Positions 1 through 13,200 of a stretch of 64,000 nt of DNA are shown in pieces. Source of the DNA: Bombyx mori (lineage: Eukaryota > Arthropoda > Insecta > Lepidoptera > Bombycidae); contig NC_085109.1 in NCBI RefSeq assembly GCF_030269925.1, forward strand, positions 1,240,001 to 1,304,000, read 5' to 3'. The notes beneath the pieces were generated by a model that was not told where the DNA came from, did not search any database, and worked only from the letters and a program-made list of their open reading frames with translations. Within the stretch, counting starts at the first letter, position 1. Every line of letters starts with the position of its first letter. Made by a program: the position numbers and the translations under genes.

Positions 1-304
1 CACCGGAGTAGAGTTCATCCATACTACCTGGAGCCACTGCGGTCATCCACAGTGCGTTTCCAGAGATCTTTTTTGCCACGTACCATCCGGCTATGGAATG
101 AGCTCCCCTCCACGGTGTTTCCTGAGCGCTATGACATGTCCTTCTTCAAACGAGGCTTGTGGAGAGTATTAAGCGGTAGGCAGCGGCTTGGCTCTGCCCC
201 TGGCATTGCTGAAGTCCATGGGCGACGGTAACCACTCACCATCAGGTGGGCCGTATGCTCGTCTGCCTACAAGGGCAATAAAAAAAAATAAAAAAAAAAA
301 AAAA
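1..304 (+). mobile_element. Jockey-clade LINE 'J', 3' end (cut by window start)
   Basis: Bases 1-231 read as the last 76 codons of a reverse-transcriptase ORF (RLWNELPSTVFPERYDMSFFKRGLW) ending in TAA at 229-231. A 50-bp 3'UTR and an AATAAA-type A tail to 304 follow. Same tail as the large copy at 26735-27895. Confidence 0.85.
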
Positions 305-829
305 GTTATCGATATCACTCAACTAATTTGTTTAATGAGCATCGACAGTAACTTGCTGATGTGTGGGTGTGTGTAGAAGCTGCATCAGTGCGTATTAGAC
401 CTTCTTACCCCGTCTTGCCTATATCTGTTTAGGAACATTTAAGCTTTCTGGTTTGAAGGACAAGAAGGGCTGATGCTATGATTCAAACCAGAAAAATCTC
501 ATCTCAAGACGGACGGTATAACCTCACGGTTCCAATGTCAATAATAATAATAATAATAATATAACACTTTATTTAACACCATAATAATATGTACAGAGTA
601 AGCATATAAAAAACAAATAATAGTCGATGATCTCAACAAACCTTCAACATGAGGCTGTGAACTTAAATGCTCGTATATGGTAGAAAAAACCCTGGGAAGG
701 TAGCAAACGTTAAATACAACCGATGATGATTAGATATGCAACATTCACGAAGAAAGAAGTCTGTAACTTGTTATGTCAGCACTTTGTACGATATTAAACT
801 TACTAATTATTTATAAGTAAAGTAGCTGA
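305..829. other. Sequence upstream of ANKRD6 exon 1 without gene
   Basis: AT-rich; holds a short (ATA)n run near 540-560. Nothing else recognised. Confidence 0.5.
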
Positions 830-1115
830 CCCGGCAGACTTTGCAGTGCCTCAGTCGACAAATAAAAGACCTAAACTTTTGTATAAAATAAACTAAAAAC
901 AAACAAAAGGAATCCGTCCGACGGGGGACACATCAAAGGAAAAACAAAATTGTTATTTTATATTTAATTCCGAGCATTTTCATATTTATCTACCTTTTAA
1001 ACCTTCTCTGAACTTCCACAAATAATTGAAGACCAAAATTAGCCAAATCGGTCCAGCCGTTCTCGAGTTTTAGCGAGACTAACGAACAGCAATTCATTTT
1101 TATATATATAGATAA
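830..1115 (-). mobile_element. Possible Helitron-like or other non-autonomous element
   Basis: Starts near GTAGCTGACCCGGCAGAC and ends near a TATATATAGATA run. It contains the phrase AAATCGGTCCAG, which also occurs in the clearer Helitron copies at 21803 and 35376. I recognise it as a widespread lepidopteran repeat but cannot prove the ends. Confidence 0.4.
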
Positions 1116-1147
1116 CTAATTATTGTGTATTCTCTTTGGCTACAGTG

Positions 1148-1156
1148 ATGGAGTGA
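1148..1156 (+). promoter_or_regulatory. Minimal two-codon uORF before the ANKRD6 start
   Basis: ATG GAG TGA lies six bases upstream of the main ATG and is in a different frame (the TGA itself is in frame with the main ORF). It sits just after a likely acceptor (CAG ending 1145), so it would be in the mature leader. Such minimal uORFs usually lower initiation at the next ATG; that effect is inferred. Confidence 0.5.
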
Positions 1157-1162
1157 AGGCGA

Positions 1163-1267
1163 ATGGGTCTGGCCGCAGCGCTGCTGGAGGCGGCGGCGCG
1201 CGGTGACGCGGCCCGGCTCGCGAGCCTGCTCAACGCTGACTCGAGAGACGTCAATGCTACCGATGAG
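1163..1267 (+). CDS. ANKRD6: ANKRD6 coding exon 1
   Basis: 35 codons starting MGLAAALLEAAARGD and ending NATDE. This is the first helix-turn of the ankyrin array (LLEAAARGDAARLASLL). It is strikingly GC-rich compared with the flanking intron. The donor GAG|gtctgg is weak beyond the GT, but joining to exon 2 restores a perfect ankyrin loop (ATDENGCTALQRAA), so I accept it. Confidence 0.85.
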
Positions 1268-4200
1268 GTCTGGAACAAATCATTTCTTATGTCCTACACG
1301 TAATCCCGCTCTTTTGAGCAAGCGATGACAGTGCTGCATAGGTCATTATTATTACGTAATTATGTGTATAAAGTTTGGCAATAAACAAAGAGCATATATA
1401 CATATATGTGTGTTTCAAATACAAGGCAGTGTGTGTAATGTTTTCTTTATCGATTTAAGGTATCTTTTATGCATTATTTAAAAAAAATATTAGCATTGTG
1501 CACTTCTTCTCTATATTCTCTATGAGTGTGGAAAATTTCATACTCCTCCGTCCGCGCAATTTTCATAAAAAGGGATACAAAGTTTTTGCTTCACGTATTA
1601 ATATATAGATGTATGTATTTTATTATTTTAAACATAGGTATATTAAATTGTAGTATGTTTATTTATGCATGCAAAGTCATATGTAATCTATTTATGTACC
1701 TATATTTAACAATTAACATTATGTGTATTCTATAACACTGAGATGTTACTTTAAGGAGGGTTTTTGTTTTGATTTTGTTCTCTTTTTTTGATTTTTGTTG
1801 TTGTTTGTTATTCTTTTGTTAATGCACCTACCATGCATTATCTCTGCACCACCCTATAGTCGACTGGATGAGAATGCCCATGGCATTAAGTCCGCCTGTG
1901 TACAACTTTTGTTTTGTGCATAGCGTATAAATAAATAAATAATACATCCATCTATTTATCAGTGTGCTTAGTGCGAGTTTTTTAACGTTCTCGATAGCGT
2001 AAAAGTTAACTTGTACGCCAGCGACTCGCCGATGGTTGCGTTTATTTAGAGGCTGCACCAGTGAGTATCACCGTCTAGCTTATCACTTACTAGCGTAAAA
2101 ACTAATGTCTATGCAGTTTACTGGTGGTAGGACCTCTTGTGAGTCCGCGCGGGTAGGCACCACCACCCTGCCTATTTCGGCCGTGAAGCAGTAATGCGTT
2201 TCGGTTTGAAGGGTGGGGCAGCCGTTGTAACCATACTTGAGACCTTAGAGCTTATATCTCAAGGTGGGTGGCGCATTTATGTCTATGGGCTCCAGTGACC
2301 ACTTAGCACCAGGTGGGCTGTGCGCTCGTTCACCCATCTAAGCAGTAAAAGAAAAAGAAAAAATCAAATTTAAACTGGATATTTCAAATTAGCAGCTAAA
2401 ATTTAAACAGAAAAAACGACATAGGTACCAACATTGCGATGTTGAATGTAAATCATAATTATTATTCGCAGCGTCTAGTGGCAGCGCCGTATTGAAATTG
2501 GCGTCCAACAGCGTACAAATTAATGCAATGCCATACTCGGGAGATTTTAGCTCGGCGGGAGTCGATTATTATGCACCCCTATACCTTCTTTTAGGATTCT
2601 GATTTATGCTTCTACATATAGTGATTGGAAGTATAATTCCGATATTTTATCTGTTAGAGTTGTTAGACGGTTCTATTTGAGGGGCCTGGGCGCTAGAGGT
2701 GAGGGGCTATCTTAAATGGTTAACTTCATGGTTAATATATATTACAAACACTACACTATTACACTTTTTACAATATTGTTACGCGCTGGGGTTCGGAACA
2801 ATTAAATAAATCTACCAAAGTACAAGTTAACACTGTATTAGGACTTAGAACACTTAAAAAACTACACAAACACTTTCAAATTCTCAATCGCTTCTTCCGC
2901 TTCGCTTCAGGTGATCCGTTCGCTGTTTCGCTTCGAGTAGTTTCGATTATTAACTGACTGCGTGTCATCTCTGCAACGCTTTTATAGCCGATACCACATC
3001 CCTAGAATTATCGAGAATATTCCAAACATTTCGAGTATTGTGTTTCCGCTATCCTACAACAGATGGCGTTGCACTTCTCGAGCGTTCTATGTACTACTAG
3101 ATCCTCCGATATTCATTCGACTATTCGGCGATAGATGGCGTTACTGTTACCGGCGTAACAATATTTTATGTTTATATAACACTAGGATGTTTCGTTGTCC
3201 ATTTCTAGATGAGAAGTACGTTGTTATAACCGAAGACAATCTTCTGTTTTAACATTTAAATAAACATTCCGATATCCGAAAACTGCCTCTACATACACAT
3301 GTAACTTTTTTTTTCGTACCGGGGCCGAACCTCTTAGTAGGTCCCCGTGCCTAGGGGGCGCGCGGGGTATCTGGGACTTGACGATCTGCAAGGTGTTGGG
3401 AGCAGACCCAAGCGGATCCAAGGAATTTTAGGGCCCTACCCACTAAACGACTCCCCTGCACTCTTACACCCGACGTCCGATCTCCGTCCGGGGTCAAAAC
3501 CCGGTCAGAGTAGGGGGTTTCCCGCGGTCAACACTACAACCAGACACGCGGCGCCACCCTAAGGACGCCCGACCGACGGGTCGTCGAGGCGATAGTCGAC
3601 GACCAACGACATCGGTCTCCGCGGTACGGCGGCCCTACCAGGCCGCCCGGGCGATGCCGCTGGTGTTCCCGGATACCCCGCTGGGCCAGAACCAGCCTGC
3701 CGGGTTGTTCTTCCACAGTATGTTCGGCGACGACAGCCTTTTTTTTGCCTGCCATTACTTACACATTCAAACTCCAACACTACCCGATAAGATATAGCTC
3801 GTCTTCGTAACTTTAACGAAATCGAATATAACTGATAATTCTAGATTTTTCTGGATGTGACAGTATTTACTCTATCGATCTCGTAGAGTATCTACATATT
3901 TCTACTGTTACCTTAAATGTTTATGATTAGTTTCGTGAACCTTTATCGACGTTTAGTCTTCGACTTTGACATAAATCAAAAGTGCTAACAAATAAGATTA
4001 ATATGTATCATGAGATATACATATAATCTAATGAATATAAAATTCAAAACTTTCTAATTTGACAGTAACATAATATTTAAATTATTATTATGATAAAGTC
4101 ATCGGTCTCATACTTGAAATTTAAAAAAACAATTCAATTAGTTCCGATTTTAAGGTAATTACGTCGTGCAATCGGCCATACACGAGACACAACTGGACCA

Positions 4201-7200
4201 TTGCCAATGCGAATGATACCTGACTAAAACAACCTCGGCGAATATCGATGAAAAAGCATTCGGTCCGAGTAATGGTAGCAAAATAGTTGTCTCTTAACAT
4301 GTTCTCATTTAGATAACTAATTCCTGACAATAAACCCAGAGGATATGCAAAATGAACCTTTTTATTTAATTCATAATACTACGATTTTGAAGTTCCTTCT
4401 GCAATTCGAAACAAAAAATTTAAATTAAATTACGCGATTCGTTCCCACGCGTTATTCCCATCACTAACCAACCCGCTGATCGACAACGATAATATATCAA
4501 AATCGATTAATAAATAATTAAAATTCATCGCTATATTCGTATCGATTAATCTACTCGTGTCGCTACAGGGCACACTGTAGTTTATTGATTACAACCCACG
4601 TCGTGCGCCGCGGAGAGCTCTTGATGTACGCACTGGGAGAAATCTTTAAGGATGCAGTGAGTTTGGACACAGTTAAGTTCTTTGTCTCTCATTAATCAAC
4701 AGTTCCCGGATTTATGTTGACTTTTAGTAACGGAATAGCATATGTGCCATAATCGATTACTCTCAATCGTTTCACTCTTGACAGAGTGGGCGTGATCGTC
4801 GTGTAGTGTTGGAGGGAGCTTCAAGATCTGACGCGTCTCTAATAAATAATAATAATAATATAATTTATATAATCAAAAAAATGCCAATCTCTATGAGTGA
4901 GATAAACGATAAATCACTACATAGATAAAACAAAGTCACTTTCTCTGTCCCTATATCTGTCTATCCCTATGTATACTTAAATCTTTAAAACTACGCAACG
5001 GATTTTGATACAGTTTTCTTTAATAGATAGAGTGATTGAAGAGAAAGGTTTATATGTATAATAACATCCATTAAATAGTGGAGAAATCAATAATAAATTA
5101 GAGTTTCTGAAGCGAAGCGAGGGCGGGTCGCTAGTAACTAATAAATAAAGAGCGGACGGTTGGCGTGGTATGGACATGTGATGCGTAGAGAGAAGTTGCA
5201 TGTGACTAGGACCGTCCGAAGAAGACATGGATGGAGTGTGTGAATGACGCTAAGAGAGAAAGAGGAATGAGTGTTGAGCTGACGGCTGATAGAAGAGAAT
5301 GGAAGAGAAAAAATTGCTGTGCCGACCCCACCTAGTGGGATGAGGTGGAGAAGAAGAAGAACTAATAATGATTTAGTTTTAACTAATTCAAATCAATTAT
5401 AATACCTATGTAAATAGGCAATTAAATTAGGCAATAGAGCTAAATATTATTTCCTCTTTTGTTTATCGGCCGATTTTCTTATTTTTTTTGTTTATTAATA
5501 ATTTAGTGTTAAATGGTTTCTTTATAAATTGACTTTTTCTTTAAAAATGACAAGAAAAATAGAAGAGAAAATGTAAATACACAATTGTAATTGTAATTGT
5601 AAATCGTGATGTGTAAGTAATGTTAATTAACCGGATCCAAATAAGGCTTCAGCGGCCTCTAAGAACTAAATAGATCTCTTCGAAAATGTCATTACCACGA
5701 TTCATGTTGTTGTCAAATTTCTTATATTCTATGATCATGTTGCTACATTCACATACTCTGATAAAGAATACACCAAACATTTTGACATTTCTGATCCGTA
5801 ATGCCTGCAGTCGTTTACAATAACTGTCACGGAACGTTACTTTTAAGATCTTAATCTGGCAACACCGTCTTAAAAAGAACAGACTTGTCAAAAATATGTG
5901 AAAGGAATCGGTTGCAGCTTTCTGATTTTACTTAATTTAATATTGTAACTATGTTAAATGTGTTATAATGCTATGAGCTTCTTCGGACACATCATGCGGT
6001 CTCCCAGACGTTAATTAGAGAAGCTCATAATTAGGGGTCGCGTAGGGGGCAAGCGCGCCGTGGACAGAACACCAGCCAGATGGTCAGATCTAGTAACAGA
6101 AGCACTTGGTGGTAGTCTGTACCGTACAGTCCATGTCACCCATGATCGTCTTTTTGGCGGGAACGCGAGGAGTGAAGTTGTGTGATTTGTTTTATTTTGT
6201 CTATTTAGTGTTTCTTCAGGTTTAAATGTGTAATAATGGTGGTTTATTAACTGTTTAATATCTGTGAAAGTGCACCAATGTGGGAAAATGAAACAAAGCC
6301 GCTGGACGTAACTTTTCGGGATCCTCCAAAAAGTCCACTGAAAAAATCTTAGTAAATGACCACTATTTTACTGAGATTATATTTCATCCCATTTCATTTC
6401 ATTTAATTTCATCCCAGTTGGTTAATGTCTCAAATTAATCATCTTCATATCATTTCACTCCATAATATCATTTTTCATAAAAATAAGATTATAAATGAAA
6501 ATAAGACATGACTTAAAGGTCTCAGTTACCAGGTCATAAAATCCCTAAAAAAAAATCACCCATGATCGAGCACAGTGGAAGAACGTGACATGTGGTCGCG
6601 ATCCTCAGTAGTGAGGGAACGATATAGAAGAAGCTAAATACACGATCATACGGATGAAAAAGTCGTATTGATCATTAGCAAGTATTTTCCCTCAAGATTC
6701 CTCGCAACAACATAAACCTTTTATTAAAAAAATATTTGTTATTGACACTCATAATTTCTCATTCAAACTAAATATTTATAAATAGAACCAGAGCTCGTTC
6801 CATTTTTAAATAAACAAATATATTTCTTAATGAAGCTTAACGCAAACTAAAGCTCAACGTAACTAATTAGATCCCACGGCTGAGCGGCCATCAATCAAGC
6901 AAGCGTACGCTCGTTACAGGGTTCCGAACATTTTTATGGGTTCTCTTTATATTGCTCACTTCTGACGATGGTATGAAATTACTTTTCTGGTGTATCGAAC
7001 ACAGTCAAGCTTACGGCCCGCCTGACCGTGAATGGTCGCAATCGTTCACGGATATTGAAATTGTCAGACACATATTGCCTAATTTTTTTTATTGCTTAGA
7101 TGGGTGGACGAGCTCACAGCTCACCTGGTGTTAAGTGGTTACCGGAGCCTATAGACATCTACAACGTAAATGCGCCACCCACCTTGAGATATCAGTTCTA

Positions 7201-10200
7201 AGGTCTCAAGTATAGTTACAACGGCTGCCCCACCCTTCAAACCGAAACGCAGTACCGCTTCACGGCAGAAATAGGCAGGGTTGTGGTACCACCTCCCTCC
7301 AGTAATTACGCAAATTAAACACAACTTGAATTAATTACGCAAATTAATAATTCTTTACAAATCACGTAGATGAAAGGCACGTCAAAGCGCTTGAGAAACG
7401 TAAGCAAAAGGATCTTTCCAGAGCCAAATGGTACGGTAGAAACGAATACTTTTTCCCTGCCTATGCTGATAGCCTTGAGAGGCTATTTCAGCTTAGCCTT
7501 GACGTGTAGGTGAGCTCACGGGGCTCAAAACCGAAGTGTTGCTAACACTGGCCCTAGCAAGAGCAGTGCTTCGCAGAATCTACCACCGGATCGGAAACGC
7601 GACACCCTGAGAAGATCCGGCGGGGCTATGTCTATGGGCTAATTTACTCGTCGAGTCCTTCATCGCAAGCGACGGGTTTGATGAGGACGGTGATCGGTGC
7701 TTGTGGTACCTAAAAGCACCGTTAATGGATCGGGAGGATCCGTAATGATGTTTAGGACGACATCGACTGTTTACCATTCGGTCCACGGGATCGTTTATGG
7801 AAATGGATATGGATGTAGGTGGCGGTTCTAGGTAATATGACAATAGGGTTACTAAACAAATGTTCACGAATGACTTCCGCGATAAAGAATAATTTGTCAT
7901 AAAAATCAAACCCGCAAAATTATAATTTGCGTTATCACTGATGGCAGGGCGATTTGGGAGCCCACCCGGCTACGTATCACCACCGTGCCTATTTCTGCCG
8001 CGTTCTGGCTTAAAGAGTGTGCCAGCCGTTGTCCTATAGAAGTGAAACTTAGAACTTAGAGGCTTGTGGAGAGTATTAAGCGGTAGGCAGCGCCTTGGCT
8101 CTGCCCCTGGCATTGCTAAAGTCCATGGGCGACGGTAACCACTCACCATCAGGTGGGCCGTATGCTCGTCTGCGTACAAGGGCAATAAAAAAAAACTCGT
8201 ATCGTTTTTTTGTTGTTGTCCTTGTAAGCAAAAAAGTATAAGCAACTATATGATGGTCAGTGGTTACCTCCGCTTAGAGGCACGATCAAGCCGCTGTCTG
8301 GTCTCGTCGTCTCAAGGTCGGTGTGTCTATAAGCTGCGTTACCAACTGTGACCATGAATTCGTGCACCAGCTAAGCAATAAAAAATACAACATTTATACA
8401 ATACAACTGAGACATCTTATCTCAAGGCGGTGGACATTCATATTGGCTGTGATAAATAGTTGTTTTTTTCTATTTATATTTTTATTGCTTAAATGGGTGG
8501 ACGAGCTCACTGTCCATCTGATGTTAAGCGGTTATTAGAGCCTATAGACATCTACAACTTAAATGCGCCACCCACCTTGAGATATAAGTTCTAAGGTCTC
8601 AAGTATACTTACAACGGCTGCCCCACCCTTCAAACCGAAACGCATTACTGCTTCACGGCAGAAATAGGCAGGGCGGTGGTACCTACACCAAGAGGTCCTA
8701 CCATTAGAGTGTGTTTCTGTACCCATTAATTAATGTACCCATTAATTAAAAATATTTGAGCAATCCATGATTCCTTATTAATGGGTATATAATATATTTG
8801 TAGTTTCCAAACATTATGGAAGATAATCAGTGCGCTTAGTGCGAGTTTTTTAACGTTCTCGATAGCGTAAACTTTAACTCAAATTTGTATGCAGTTGGAA
8901 CAACGCCCCTAGCGGCAAATTTACGCAAACTTTTACGCTGAGCAATTAGTCAACGCCGTTACCGTTCACTTGGATTACACCTACCCACAAATTTAACATA
9001 AATTTGTTATTGTTTATTTGCGCCCTCGTCATTGAATGGCACGTATTATTTCAGAAATCGTTAATGACAGAAACGCGCGTAGAACATAGACAGCTATCCC
9101 CAAACCCTGAAGATAATGTTTTCGATCAGGAATCGAATAAATTATTGTTACGCCGTAACGCCATCTATCGCCTAATAGTCGAACTTTATCGAAGGATCTA
9201 GTAGCATCTAGAACGCTCGAGAAGTACAACGCCATCTATTGTTAGATAGCGGAATCACACAATACTAGACTAGAATATTCTCGACAATTCTAGGGATTTC
9301 GTCTCGACTATAAAAAATGTTGCCGAGATGGCACGCAGTCAGTCAGTAATTGGAACTACTCGAAGCGAAACAGCGAACGGAACACCTGATGCGAAGCGGA
9401 AGAAGCGAATGGAGAATTTTAAAATTGGTCTAAGTAATAAATACAGTGTTAGCTTGTAATTCGATAGAATTTTTATTTAATCCCGAACCCCAGCGCGTTC
9501 TAAGCCCGTCATTACGAGCACGAACCTACCCTGGGGCGATAACTAGCTTTCTAACTTCCACTTATAAAGCTCGACGTAATTTCTATATCTTTGATGTATT
9601 AATAATGCGTTTTATTAAAAGCAATACATTACCGTACACGTGTAGAAAATTTTATGATTACCGTTTACAATTCCTTCCAATAATACTTGTCTCAGAGTAA
9701 ACGTTATTAATTTATTTATTTATTAAATATACCCGTCAACCAATACTTTAGCGTAATTCATGCGAGTGGTGTTTAGGGAAGTGTATTAACGATTGAAAAG
9801 ATAAGATAAAAAAAGCTCAAATTTCTCGTACTGAGACTTTTATCGGCGTTAAAGCTTTTTGTGAGCCCGCACGAGCAGGAACCACTATTATGCCTATTTC
9901 AGTCGCGATGCAGTCACCGGCTTGTGAAGTAGGATGGTGGTTATACATTGATTTTCTTTTTTTTTTCCTACCTAAGCTGGTAGCCTTGAGAGGCTATTCC
10001 AGCGTAACCCTAACGTTTGTAGGTGAGCTCACGGGGCTCAAACCTGATGACGTTGCTAACACGAACCCTAGCAAGAGCCGTGCTTCGCAGAATCTACCAC
10101 CGGATCGGAAACGCGACCCACTGAGAAGATCCGGCGAGAAACTCAGTGGGCTGTGTCTGAGAGTTAATTTACTCGTCGAGCCCTTCGTCACACGCGACGG

Positions 10201-13200
10201 GTTCGACAAGAACGGTGACCGGTGCTTGAAGTACCTAAAAGCACCGTTAGCGGATCGGGAGGATCCGAGATGACGTGTTTTGGGCGACGTCGACTGCTTT
10301 CCATTCTGTCCGCAGGATCGGGAATGTATACATTGAAACTTCGACTTGATTTTTGAAAATTAGTTTATAATGCTATATGTAATATTTACTTCGCTATTCG
10401 CAACCCATATAGATAATTAAAACTCTTATCCTTAAATGCGTTTCGGTTTGAAGGGTAGGGCAGCCGTTGTATACTTGAGACCTTAGAGCTTATATCTCAA
10501 GATGGGTGGCGCATTTACGTTGTAGATGTCTATGGGCTCCAGTAACCACTTAACACCAGGTGGGCTGTGAGCTCATCCACCCATTTAAACAATTTAAAAA
10601 AAATTCTATATTGAATAATAATGTAATATAATAACAAATACGCGATCAAACCGTAAAAGTAGTTTTAATTAAAGTTAATCATGCTATATCTTAGATTTTA
10701 TTATTAGATTAGGTTATTATTATAATAGACTTCTTGGCAGGAACGCGAGGAATGTGAAGTTGTGTGATTTGTTTTATTTCGTCTATTTAGTGTTTCTTCA
10801 GGCTTAAATGTGTAATAACGGTAGTTTATGAACTGCTTAGTATCTGTGAAAGTGCACAAATGTGGGAAAATGAAGCAAAGCCGCTGAACGTAACTTCTCG
10901 GGATCCTCCAAAAAGTCCACCGAAAAAGTCTCAATAAATGACCACCATTTTACGGAGATGATATTTCATCCCATATCATTTCATCTTATTTCATTTCATT
11001 TCATGCCATTGTTCATATAAAAAGTTTTCATTAAAATTAAAATATGACTTGACCTAAAGGTCTTAGTTACCAGGTCATAAAAGCGCTTAAAAAAACATGT
11101 AATAACATGATTTCTATTATTACAAAATTAGAGCAAACTTAAAAAAATGTGCTTAAGTTAAATTGAAAACGACGAAACGCTTAATTTAATTTGAAAAACT
11201 AATTATGTGGTGTCGTGGGACACCAGGTAGGAACGAAGTTCCTTCGGCTAATGTAGAATCGACACAATTCGTGCTCAATTTTATGTTGGTTTTCTTGATT
11301 TTTCTCTTAAATTTTGCTGATTAGTTTTTATTTAAGTACAGGAAAGTATTTAGGAAATTCAGTATTTTAGGAAATAATAAATTACGTAAAATAAAAATAA
11401 AATCGTAATTCAAATTATCAATTAAAATAACAAAATATGTCTCTTTATTTTTGTTTGACAACATAAAATTACATAGAAATAGAAATAATTACAAAATAGA
11501 GAGAGAAGGGATGAGAGAACGAAAGGAAAGAGGGAGAAAGAGAAAGGTATTATACACTACTCGCTTGTGTATACGACTGTCGCGCCTGCGCACGTCTCAT
11601 TTTACGGTTTTATTCCACGCACTTTTTTCCACGGATTTTTTCCACGCACTTTTTTCCACGGATTTTTTCTTACGGTTTTACTATCACATTTTTTTCATTT
11701 CGGTCGCGCAGCAAAATCTCTATCCCCTCCAAGCCTGCCGTAAGGAACTTCGTTCCAAAATTTGAAAACGCCGATATACCAGAATATACGAAGAGAAAAC
11801 TTCATGGTTTTGGCGATGATTTTCTTATTAGCTCAAACAGGCAAATCACATGAATTTTTTACTTATCAAGACACAAGACTGAATGTTGCATTGGTAACAA
11901 GACTGACCTTCGAACACATAGCATGGAAATAGTTCCACGTAATTATGTGTATCGCGTCGATACTTACTTACTTCTTCATTCCCGACATTTTAACCAGTTT
12001 AACAGATCTGAATTATTCATACCAAACGCCCATCTATATGAGAATCAGTCCAATTCTATAAAAGTTTCCAAATAAATTACGAGTAAAATGATAAAATTAT
12101 CCGTTGAACATAAAAAGATTAAGTAAGACATTTTTATGAAAAAAAAAAATCTTCAAGACGCTCTGATCCAAAACCAACACCAAATTATAGGGTTATGAAA
12201 TAATTTATGTTGCGACATCTAGCAACGGGCAGCCCTGCATCAAATACTTGACGTTCATTAAAAAAACTAGTTCGCTTACAACCGGTCTTCGGAGTCGTGC
12301 ACTTGGGGTTTTTTTTTCTTTCTTAAACCTTATTTCATCGAACCATTATTTCGTGTCTGTAGTATGGTGGTGACACGAGAATGCCGAAATTTCTCGAAAA
12401 CGAAATTTGGTACCTCTCTTTTTTATACCTAAACTACGGGACGTATGTACTTTTTCGTTATTATTGTATTGTGACGGTGCCTTTTGTGGTAAAGAAGATA
12501 TTTGACAGATACATGAATCGCGCTAGCTAGCTTGTCTAGATAATTTTGCATATCATTTAAAAGTTTCCTACCATGTCGGACAGACACAGCCCACTGAGTT
12601 TCTCGCCGGATCTTCTCAGTGGGTCGCGTTTCCGATCCGGTGGTAGATTCTGCGAAGCACTGCTCTTGCTAGGGTTCGTGTTAGCAACGTCGTCAGGTTT
12701 GAGCCCCGTGAGCTCACCTACTAGTTGAGATTACGCTGATATAGCCTCTCAAGGCTAGGAAGGAAAAAAAAAACATATCGGATTGTCGGTCTAAAGAACA
12801 ATTTCATCTGCTCACTGGAAGGTCTTAATTACCATAACCTCTAAAGTAAACACGGATAAGTTTTACACTCACTAAGTAGGTACGGTATTAAGTGGCACAC
12901 AACCGTGACATATGTCTGTCCCAATTGTTTAGTACAACAGTTGCTCCGTCCTCCAAACTGGCAGGCGTTGGTGATTCGCGACAGAAATAGTCAAATTGTA
13001 TGAATTCCCCACACTATAGTGGGACATGATTTATTCTATTACATTGTTTACCCCATACGCGTGAGTCATAGTCTAGGATATATTATACTATCTCGACATG
13101 TTCTTCTCGACACTTTGATTTGCGTCAAAACGCTGATGCTCAACTTGGCAGAATACAATTCCGGTAGAGGACATCCACAGTGTTCAAAGAGAGATCACAA

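Noticed and set aside
3347..3780. Several overlapping GC-rich open frames on both strands
   Set aside because: They lie in the E retrotransposon-like fragment; long frames here follow from high GC content. Only the short MAGKKKAVV start looks like a genuine element ORF, and it is broken.
9890..10273. 127-codon plus-strand frame
   Set aside because: Reads through a decayed S1 piece and an antisense Bm1 SINE; no protein family.
11451..11765. 104-codon open frame on the plus strand
   Set aside because: It is inside a MITE with inverted ends, with a low-complexity Arg/Lys/Glu start and Phe/His repeats from a tandem DNA repeat. Not protein-like.
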